Below, piece after piece: positions 6,867 through 13,133 of a DNA stretch of 14,381 nt. Source of the stretch: JAIPAH01 sp964345255 (GTDB taxonomy: Bacteria > Bacteroidota > Bacteroidia > Bacteroidales > JAIPAH01); the NCBI GenBank assembly GCA_964345255.1, contig CAYFQK010000063.1, forward strand, positions 1 through 14,381. The letters run 5' to 3'. The stretch's first letter is position 1. Every line of letters starts with the position of its first letter. A model generated the notes under the pieces. It made no database searches. It was not told where the DNA came from and saw only the letters and a list, made by a program, of their open reading frames with translations. Made by a program: the position numbers and the translations under genes.

Positions 6867-8374
6867 TCTTCGACTGGTTTGCAAAATGGGCGGTTTATAA
6901 TCCCGATAAAGTAGCTTTTCGCGAGTATGAAACGGATAGAACATATACCTATCGTACTATCAACATGCTGGCCAATGCCACGGCAAGCTGGTTTATGCAT
7001 GATTTAAAACTAAAAAAAGGCGACCGTATCGCGGTGCTGGCAGAAAACTGCCTGGAATATGTTGTTCTGTTTGCCGTCACCCAGAAAACAGGGCTGACCC
7101 TGGTGCCACTGAATTACCGGCTGGCGCCACGCGAACTCGATTTCATGCTATCCGATAGTGCGCCAACAGTTGTTTTTATAGAAGAACAATTCCGGGAAAA
7201 GCTGGAAAACAGTGAATCGCGAAAGGAGATTGCACATTGGCTCCCGCTCAATGATCTTAAGGAAAAACATGCCTCCTTCCTAAAAGAATATCGGGACTTT
7301 GAATTTGAAAATGTGGAATTTGAAGAAGACCATCCGGCTTATCTCATCTATACTTCGGGTACCACCGCCTTTCCCAAAGGGGCGATTTATTCTCACAAAA
7401 TGCTTTTTTGGAACAGCATCAATACCGAGATAAGACTGGATATCGTTTCCTCCGACCGGGCGCTGAATTGCGCTCCGCCGTTTCACACGGGAAGCTGGAA
7501 CGTTCTTCAAAACCCGTTCATCCTGCATGGAGGCTACACACTGCTGATGCGATCATTTGATCCGGATGCTGTCCTTGAGCAACTGGAAAAAGATAAGCAC
7601 ACTATTTTCTGGGGGGTACCCACCATGGTCAAATTCATGGCAGAGTCCAAAGCATTTGAAAAAGCGGATTTATCCCGTATTCGCTATTTTGTGCTGGGCG
7701 GCGAAGCCATGCCTATCCCGCTGATAAAAAAATACCATGACAAGGGCGTGCCCATACGGCAGGGGTATGGACTCACGGAAGTGGGGCCGAATGTCTATTC
7801 GCTTGATGAATCGGATGCCATGCGAAAACAGGGTTCTATCGGTACCCCGAATTTCTTTTATGAAGTGCTACTGGTTGATCAGGAAGGTAAGCCGATAGCA
7901 GGTGAAGGCGTGGGCGAGCTTCTGCTTAAAGGGCCGGCGGTTACGCCCGGCTATTGGAATAATCCGGAGGCAACCAAAGAATCCATCATTGATGGGTGGT
8001 TTCATACGGGCGACCTGGTCAGACGCGATAGCGAAGGCTATTATTACGTGGTAGATCGCATTAAAAACATGTACATTTCCGGTGGGGAGAACGTCTATCC
8101 CACTGAAGTGGAGCATTTTCTACAAACCATGGAAGGCATCCATGATGTAGCCATCATCGGTGTAGCGGATGAAAAATGGGGAGAAACGGGAAAGGCATTT
8201 ATTGCCAGAGAAAAAGGCTCGTCAGTGACCAAAAAAGAAATTACAGCATTTTGCCGGAAAAACCTGGCAAAATATAAAATTCCCAAGCACATCGAATTTA
8301 TTGAACAACTTCCGGTAAATAATGCCGGAAAAATCGACCGGAAAAAACTAAAAGAGGAGGGCTCCGATGGCTAA
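6863..8374 (+). CDS. AMP-forming acyl-CoA synthetase (ligase)
   Basis: The enzyme activates a carboxylic acid with ATP to an acyl-adenylate and then to the CoA thioester, in the cytoplasm. The 503 residues carry the full set of ANL motifs: YTSGTTAFPKG (163-173; Ala 169 replaces the usual Gly), GYGLTE (301-306), HTGD (Asp 384), VDRIKNMYISGGENVYP (Arg 399 and the hinge), and the catalytic Lys 490 in NNAGKIDR. It is therefore expected to be active. The overall pattern resembles medium/long-chain or aryl/other carboxylate CoA ligases rather than acetyl-CoA synthetase, which is longer. Substrate specificity cannot be assigned. The start ATG overlaps the symporter stop as ATGA, giving translational coupling, so the transported compound is the probable substrate. 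The 3' end overlaps the next KAS III-like gene by 8 bases. A product feeding the SDR/thiolase pair would need to be a 3-hydroxy- or 3-ketoacyl-CoA. Confidence 0.93.
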   Translation: MIFDWFAKWAVYNPDKVAFREYETDRTYTYRTINMLANATASWFMHDLKLKKGDRIAVLAENCLEYVVLFAVTQKTGLTLVPLNYRLAPRELDFMLSDSAPTVVFIEEQFREKLENSESRKEIAHWLPLNDLKEKHASFLKEYRDFEFENVEFEEDHPAYLIYTSGTTAFPKGAIYSHKMLFWNSINTEIRLDIVSSDRALNCAPPFHTGSWNVLQNPFILHGGYTLLMRSFDPDAVLEQLEKDKHTIFWGVPTMVKFMAESKAFEKADLSRIRYFVLGGEAMPIPLIKKYHDKGVPIRQGYGLTEVGPNVYSLDESDAMRKQGSIGTPNFFYEVLLVDQEGKPIAGEGVGELLLKGPAVTPGYWNNPEATKESIIDGWFHTGDLVRRDSEGYYYVVDRIKNMYISGGENVYPTEVEHFLQTMEGIHDVAIIGVADEKWGETGKAFIAREKGSSVTKKEITAFCRKNLAKYKIPKHIEFIEQLPVNNAGKIDRKKLKEEGSDG

Positions 8375-9386
8375 CGATATAATAGGCATTGCAGGCTATG
8401 GCCTCTATCTTCCTGAGCACAAAATGACCGCTGCCGAAATTGCTGCAGAAACGAAAGGCGTTTGGACTGAAGAGGCTGTTATTGAGAAGCTGGGAATTCG
8501 AGAGAAACGCATCCCCGGAGAAAAAGACGGCACCCAGGAAATGGGAGTTTGGGCAGCACAAAATGCTCTAAATCGCACAGGCGTGAAACCGGAGGCGATT
8601 GATTTATTATTATGCGTGGGGGAAGAATGGAAGGAATATCCACTAACCACCTCGGGCATATACATTCAGGAGCAAATAGGCGCCCGAAAGGCCTGGGCTA
8701 TAGATGTTCAGCAACGATGTTGTTCCACCATAAGCGCTATGAAAATGGCTAAAGATATGATGATTGCCGATGAAAATATCAATACCGTGATGATTGCTGG
8801 TGGGTATCGCAACGGTGATTTTGTGGATTATACCGACAAAACCATGTCAATGATGTTTAACCTTTCAGCAGCCGGCGGAGCGTTGATTCTTCAGCGCGGT
8901 TGCAATAAGAACCGGTTGCTCGGTTCGCATGTCATGACTGATGGTTCAATGGCCCGCGATGCGGGAGTAGTTTACGGCGGCACGGAAAATCCTGTAACAT
9001 GCGAAAACATCACGAAAGCCTACAAGTCCCTGACGCTAATGAATCCCCGGCACATGAAAGATCGCTTGAATGAAGTGTCGATGGACAATTGGATGCATTG
9101 CATCGACCGGGCTTTTGAAAAGTCAGGCCTTCCAAAAAACGATTTGGATTATCTGGCAGTACTGCATTTCAAGCGTTCGATGTATCATATGATTCTTGAT
9201 CAGTTAAATATCAGCGAGGCACAATCGGTATACCTGAGCAATTACGGGCATGCCGGACAAATTGATCAAATCATTTCGCTGCACGAAGGCCTCCAAACAG
9301 GAAAAATAAAGCCCGGAAGCACGATTGCAATGATTGCCGCCGGCATCGGATACGCATGGGCGGCAAATGTAATAAAGTGGGGATAA
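8367..9386 (+). CDS. Second KAS III/HMG-CoA synthase-fold enzyme, Cys-His-His type
   Basis: The 339-residue thiolase-superfamily protein begins IIGIAGYGLYLPEHKM, the N-terminal strand typical of KAS III and HMG-CoA synthase-like enzymes. It ends AAGIGYAWAANVIKWG, the usual closing strand. The nucleophile is probably Cys 118 (IDVQQRCCST, aligned with the DINSAC of its sister gene); Cys 119 is the alternative. His 267 (LAVLHFKRS) takes the place of FabH His 244, but the following QAN is absent. Where FabH has Asn 274 there is His 295 (NYGHAGQID). This would be a Cys-His-His arrangement, unlike KAS III (Cys-His-Asn) and unlike the sister at 4299. The gene starts within the ligase gene (8-base overlap) and has a strong ribosome binding site, GAGGAGG (8354-8360). 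The reaction is unknown: Claisen condensation, retro-Claisen cleavage or acyl transfer are all possible. It could also pair with the first KAS III protein as a heteromer. Confidence 0.83.
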   Translation: MANDIIGIAGYGLYLPEHKMTAAEIAAETKGVWTEEAVIEKLGIREKRIPGEKDGTQEMGVWAAQNALNRTGVKPEAIDLLLCVGEEWKEYPLTTSGIYIQEQIGARKAWAIDVQQRCCSTISAMKMAKDMMIADENINTVMIAGGYRNGDFVDYTDKTMSMMFNLSAAGGALILQRGCNKNRLLGSHVMTDGSMARDAGVVYGGTENPVTCENITKAYKSLTLMNPRHMKDRLNEVSMDNWMHCIDRAFEKSGLPKNDLDYLAVLHFKRSMYHMILDQLNISEAQSVYLSNYGHAGQIDQIISLHEGLQTGKIKPGSTIAMIAAGIGYAWAANVIKWG

Positions 9387-9516
9387 AAGTCAGGAAATTT
9401 ACTGATGTAATTAAAAAATTGATTATAAATATATTAAAAAAATAAATCTTTATTAATACATCTTAAGTCAGGGATTTATTTTTTCAAAAATTCAAATGAA
9501 AACGATTGCACCAAAA

Positions 9517-9524
9517 TAAATTTG
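9517..9524 (+). promoter_or_regulatory. Exact TAnnTTTG -7 element for the envelope operon
   Basis: TAAATTTG matches the Bacteroidota -7 consensus at every fixed base. It lies 24 bases before ATG 9549, giving a leader of about 18 bases. A convincing -33 TTG at 19-23 bases upstream was not found (TTG occurs at 9506-9508, too close). The element contains the TTG at 9522, so that codon would lie outside the transcript and cannot be the start of the lipoprotein. The 162-bp gap after the KAS III gene is very AT-rich and has no clear terminator, so read-through from the upstream operon is also possible. Confidence 0.45.
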
Positions 9525-9548
9525 AGAAAAACTAAATTAAAAAATGTT

Positions 9549-10373
9549 ATGAAAAAATTATTAGCTTATTTTACAGCACTTTTACTAATGTCAGGCGTTT
9601 TTGTAGCGTGTGACGATGATGACGACGCAGACCTGGTACCCCCGGAAATTGCAGGGGCGACGATTTCAGATGATAACAGCGAAATTAACATCAGCTTCTC
9701 CAAAGGCGTCTATTTGAATGATGACGGATCGGGCGACCTGGACCAGTCGGCTTTTGAGCTGACAGCCGAGGGCGGCGATGCCACGATTGCATCCTACAAC
9801 GTAGATCACACCGCCGGAGAGACCGCTGCAGTGATTAATGTTACCTATGACGGTGTTTTTACCGGTAACGAAATCATCACCATCGCTCCATCATCTATTT
9901 ATGATGCTGATGGCGCAGAAATGGAATCATCTCAGACAGCAACCGTCAGCCTGAAAAACCTGGGAATTGCCGGAGAATGGTACTCTTCAGGCGATAACGT
10001 GGCCCCATTACTGGTAAATTACTTTGCCGTAGACTCCATTTACGCTACTTTCAACGTTGACCAAACGTATGTTGTGGAATCTTATGATGCCCAAGGTGTA
10101 ATGACAGAATATACCGGAACGTATGAGCAAGCCGAATCGGATGTGGAAGGTATCTGGACCATTACGCTTAACCAAAGTACGCCAACTTCGGTAACCAGCG
10201 AAGGAATTTTCGGCTTCTTCCTGGATGAAACGGCATTTGATATGAAATATGAAGTTGTTCAAACTTCTCCCGACCTGGGCAACAGTTCCCCAACACCTGA
10301 CGCAGGTTTTGGTAGCTCCAACGGCGGTGCACTAGGGGAAACCAACATTCAAAAATTTATCAGGGTAAACTAA
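9549..10373 (+). CDS. Surface-type lipoprotein with Ig-like and lipocalin-like parts
   Basis: From ATG 9549 the protein has 274 residues. It starts MKKLLAYFTALLLMSGVFVA followed by Cys 21 and five aspartates. This is a signal peptidase II type signal, and the acidic run right after the Cys resembles the lipoprotein export signal that sends Bacteroidota lipoproteins to the cell surface. Residues about 29-130 look like a bacterial Ig-like domain (short beta strands, SFSKGVYLNDDGSG, GNEIITIAPSSIYDADG). Residues about 130-274 look like a small lipocalin-type barrel (IAGEWYSSG at its start, later TEYTGTYEQ and IWTITLNQ). No catalytic residues are evident, so a binding or structural role at the surface is inferred. 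An upstream TTG start (9522) is disfavoured because it would place nine residues before the signal and lies inside the -7 promoter element. It is the first gene of an envelope unit with a barrel and a hydrolase. I cannot name the ligand. Confidence 0.82.
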   Translation: MKKLLAYFTALLLMSGVFVACDDDDDADLVPPEIAGATISDDNSEINISFSKGVYLNDDGSGDLDQSAFELTAEGGDATIASYNVDHTAGETAAVINVTYDGVFTGNEIITIAPSSIYDADGAEMESSQTATVSLKNLGIAGEWYSSGDNVAPLLVNYFAVDSIYATFNVDQTYVVESYDAQGVMTEYTGTYEQAESDVEGIWTITLNQSTPTSVTSEGIFGFFLDETAFDMKYEVVQTSPDLGNSSPTPDAGFGSSNGGALGETNIQKFIRVN

Positions 10374-10377
10374 AGCC

Positions 10378-10390
10378 CCTCATGATGAGG
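10378..10390. repeat. Small GC-rich palindrome between lipoprotein and porin genes
   Basis: CCTCATGATGAGG is a perfect inverted repeat: six paired bases around a central G, or a 5-bp stem with a TGA loop as RNA. It begins 5 bases after the lipoprotein stop and is not followed directly by a T tract, so it is not a normal terminator. It could stabilise the upstream transcript end or serve as a processing site or operator. Confidence 0.35.
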
Positions 10391-10451
10391 CCCAATGCAA
10401 ATAAAAAGGGAGAGAGCTGTTTGTTTTTTCTGATAATAAAATACCAAAGCT

Positions 10452-12041
10452 ATGTTTAAACTGAAAAGCGTTTTAATTATCCTGCTGACCATGGCCACCA
10501 GCTGGGGTTATGGACAGTCGACGCCCAAGAGTATTTTTGAGAATGACCTCCCAAGGGATTACAATCAGGAATTTCGGTTCCTGGCCTACTATCTCAACCA
10601 GGGAGTCACCTCAAATTTTTATCCTAAAAATACGTTGCTTAAGGGACAGGTCATTGGCAGATTATTCGGTCAGAATACGACAAACACCAGCGAGACTAAA
10701 CGCACGATGTATGCCGAGCAACGGCTTTTGCCCTTTTTCATTTACAAGCCCAAACTATTTGATGGCAAGGCCATACTAAGAGCCTCCTTCGAAATTGACT
10801 GGACCTGGGGCGATGTGGCTTACGGAACCGGCGGCAATACCGGCTCGGCCATATCGGCCGACCAGGTTAACATCCAGACCCAAAATGTAGAACTGGAGCT
10901 TTTACCGGCTGACGGCTGGTTCATCAACCTGGGGCTGCAACGTCTCTATGATACGCCTTACAACCCTTACCGGACGCTTGTGGATAAAATGCAGCAAACC
11001 GGCTACAGACTGGCTTATTTTGGCACAGACGGGGTGGGCCTGACCGTGCGCCGGAATACCGACACTTTTAAATGGAAAGCTGGCTACTACAAACTTTACG
11101 AGACGTTGATTCAGAATGACGACGACGTCACCCTTACCGAACTGAGTGTAGAGAAAACACTCACCCCGAAATGGGAGCTGGGCGGATCGCTCTATTATGT
11201 TCGCGACCGGGCGAACGGCGCCGGCGGGGTATCCATTTTCGGTCAAGGATTGAATGCCACACAGCTCAATGCCTACAACGGTACTTTCCGTTTCAACTTC
11301 GGCGATAAGCCCTATAAAGCTGATATTATGTGGTTAGGGACATTTTTCCACCGAAATGCAGATTATATGATGGATCGCTGGATTTTATCGGGTTTCGCAA
11401 ATCTAAACTACGGAAAAGCCGACATAAAAGAGGACGGAAGCTGGAATAAAGGAGCAGATATCCTGGGGCTGGGGGCCAACTTACGCCTGGGTTACCGCTA
11501 TGGTCAAACTACCGAGGACCTGGTATCGCTGGATGTGATGTACGCATCGGGAGATGACGATCAATTGATTGACAAGAAATACAGCGGCGTGTTGACAGGA
11601 AACATGTGGAGCTCACCGGGCAGCGTTTTTATCGGAAGCGGAGCGCATCTGCTCTTTCCGCATGGAAATGTGGTGAATCGCTATACCCCTATCATTTCCG
11701 ACTGGTCGAATATGGGCTACGGAATGACTGGCGCTGTTTTCAATGCATCGCGCGATATCATTCCGCACCGGCTGCGCACCAAAGTGGGGGGTGCATGGGC
11801 CATGAGTAATGTGGAGCCCCTCGGCGGCGGTAAGAACATCGGTACGGAATTGAATGCAGTACTTGATTTTAGCTTCGGACCCTTTATGAATATTGAACTC
11901 CATGGAGCTTATGTATCGCTCGGCGACTTTTTCGACAGCAATGACACACGCTATGGCGCTGATGTTAACAGTCAGTACAATGAGGACCGTCCCGTCGATC
12001 CGTGGACCGCTTTTATCGTTTTTAAATGGCTAATGTTTTAA
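10452..12041 (+). CDS. Porin-like outer membrane beta-barrel protein
   Basis: The 529-residue protein has a signal peptide (basic MFKLK, hydrophobic VLIILLTMA, likely cleavage near WGYGQ). The rest is long alternating aromatic/polar strands separated by Asp/Gly/Asn-rich turns, and the protein ends at a terminal Phe (FIVFKWLMF). That is the pattern of outer-membrane barrels recognised by the BAM machinery. No plug domain or TonB box is visible, so it is not a TonB-dependent receptor; SusC/SusD are also absent. The segment QNVELELLPADGWFINLG, followed by LQRLYD, recalls alginate-export/porin-type barrels, but I cannot name the family. A channel for small molecules is the simplest role. It sits 78 bases after the surface lipoprotein and 2 bases before the hydrolase, so it is probably co-transcribed with both. 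Together with the symporter of the preceding operon it would give a route across both membranes. Confidence 0.8.
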   Translation: MFKLKSVLIILLTMATSWGYGQSTPKSIFENDLPRDYNQEFRFLAYYLNQGVTSNFYPKNTLLKGQVIGRLFGQNTTNTSETKRTMYAEQRLLPFFIYKPKLFDGKAILRASFEIDWTWGDVAYGTGGNTGSAISADQVNIQTQNVELELLPADGWFINLGLQRLYDTPYNPYRTLVDKMQQTGYRLAYFGTDGVGLTVRRNTDTFKWKAGYYKLYETLIQNDDDVTLTELSVEKTLTPKWELGGSLYYVRDRANGAGGVSIFGQGLNATQLNAYNGTFRFNFGDKPYKADIMWLGTFFHRNADYMMDRWILSGFANLNYGKADIKEDGSWNKGADILGLGANLRLGYRYGQTTEDLVSLDVMYASGDDDQLIDKKYSGVLTGNMWSSPGSVFIGSGAHLLFPHGNVVNRYTPIISDWSNMGYGMTGAVFNASRDIIPHRLRTKVGGAWAMSNVEPLGGGKNIGTELNAVLDFSFGPFMNIELHGAYVSLGDFFDSNDTRYGADVNSQYNEDRPVDPWTAFIVFKWLMF

Positions 12042-12043
12042 TT

Positions 12044-12994
12044 ATGAGTAAAATTAAACTAACAGGATTCATACTGGTGGTTATGATGCTGACCATGTGT
12101 ACTCCTTATAAAGACTTGCAACAAATGCAATCGATGCGGCAAGACCTCGAATACCCGTTTGATGTAAAATATGCGGATCTATCAGACAATGTCGAACTGG
12201 CTTATGTGGATGAAGGCCAGGGCGATGAAACGATTATTTTTATTCACGGCCTGGGGAGCTACCTGCGGGCCTGGCAAAAGAATATTAACGGGCTAAAGGA
12301 TGATTACCGTGTCATCGCGTTGGATCTTCCGGGTTATGGAAAATCCTCGAAAAACCCGCACAGCGGAATGATGTCGCACTATGCGGAAACCGTAATAGCT
12401 TTTATGGATCATTTGAATATACAAAAAGCAAACCTTGCCGGCCATTCGATGGGCGGTCAGATATCCATGGTAGCGTCACTGCAATATCCTAAGCGCGTAG
12501 AAAAACTCTTACTGGTATCTCCGGCGGGATTTGAACGATTTACGGAAGGCCAGAAAGACTGGTTTCGGGATGTGATGACCTTGCGTAGCGTTAAGCAAAC
12601 CACAGTGGATGCTATTGAAACGAATCTGGCCTATAATTTCTACAATCTCCCGGAGGATGCGAATTTTATGATTACAGATCGAATCGCTATGCGTACGGCC
12701 AATGATTTTGACAATTATTGCTATACGGTGGCGCAATCGGTACGCGGGATGGTGGATGAACCAGTTATCGACAAGTTGCAGGAGATAAAGCAACCCACTC
12801 TCATCATATTTGCAGAGAATGATAACCTGATTCCCAACCGCTATCTCAACCCCGGTACAACACGCGCAATTGCGGAAATTGGTCATGAAAAGATAAGCGA
12901 CAGCAAGTTAGTTATGATTCCCAAATGCGGGCATTTTGCGCAGTTTGAAAAACCTGAGGCCGTGAATACAGCAATTCGTGAATTCCTTGAATAA
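12044..12994 (+). CDS. Alpha/beta-fold hydrolase with lipoprotein-type signal
   Basis: From ATG 12044 the protein has 316 residues. Its N-terminus, MSKIKLTGFILVVMMLTM then Cys 19, looks like a lipoprotein signal, though Met before the Cys is unusual. An earlier in-frame ATG (12026) would add six residues and overlap the barrel gene; the later start leaves a 2-base gap and a cleaner signal. The hydrolase core is complete: oxyanion motif HGLGS (His 68), nucleophile elbow GHSMGG (Ser 135), catalytic Asp 260 (FAENDNLIP) and His 297 (CGHFAQFEKP). This suggests an esterase, lactonase or related hydrolase on the periplasmic or outer side of the envelope. Next to a porin-like barrel and a surface lipoprotein it may release the acid that the porin, symporter and ligase then handle. 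Substrate is unknown; the family also includes dehalogenases, epoxide hydrolases and peptidases. A strong terminator follows 46 bases after the stop. Confidence 0.88.
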   Translation: MSKIKLTGFILVVMMLTMCTPYKDLQQMQSMRQDLEYPFDVKYADLSDNVELAYVDEGQGDETIIFIHGLGSYLRAWQKNINGLKDDYRVIALDLPGYGKSSKNPHSGMMSHYAETVIAFMDHLNIQKANLAGHSMGGQISMVASLQYPKRVEKLLLVSPAGFERFTEGQKDWFRDVMTLRSVKQTTVDAIETNLAYNFYNLPEDANFMITDRIAMRTANDFDNYCYTVAQSVRGMVDEPVIDKLQEIKQPTLIIFAENDNLIPNRYLNPGTTRAIAEIGHEKISDSKLVMIPKCGHFAQFEKPEAVNTAIREFLE

Positions 12995-13039
12995 TAGCAT
13001 TCTCATAGTAATTGGATTTTTTTAATGTTTGAGCTTTTG

Positions 13040-13073
13040 AAAAACTGTCTGATAATTTCAGGCAGTTTTTTTA
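13040..13073 (+). terminator. Rho-independent terminator of the envelope operon
   Basis: AAAAACTGTCTGA (13040-13052) and TCAGGCAGTTTTT (13058-13070) form a 13-bp stem with one G-U pair and a 5-base loop, followed by a T tract (13066-13072, then TTATT). It lies 46 bases after the hydrolase stop and before the next gene start at 13134. Because the stem is A-rich on one arm and T-rich on the other, it may also work in the reverse direction. Confidence 0.88.
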
Positions 13074-13133
13074 TTACTTCTTGCGTGGGGAAACAACTTT
13101 TTATTAATTTTTCGTCTCAAAATAAGCGCCGTT

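Noticed and set aside
2349..9386. Polyketide or fatty acid biosynthesis cluster
   Set aside because: Two KAS III genes suggested it, but there is no acyl carrier protein, malonyl-transferase, dehydratase or elongating synthase, and a symporter sits in the middle of the operon. Not fully excluded.
9387..9472. AAGTCAGG occurring twice (9387-9394 and 9465-9472)
   Set aside because: A single 8-base direct repeat 78 bases apart, with no further structure; chance is sufficient.
10452..12041. TonB-dependent receptor or SusC-like protein
   Set aside because: The protein is about half the usual length and shows no plug domain, TonB box or SusD partner.
12026..12043. Earlier ATG for the alpha/beta hydrolase, overlapping the barrel gene
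   Set aside because: It adds six residues ahead of an otherwise typical lipoprotein signal; the ATG at 12044 lies 2 bases after the barrel stop and is more natural.
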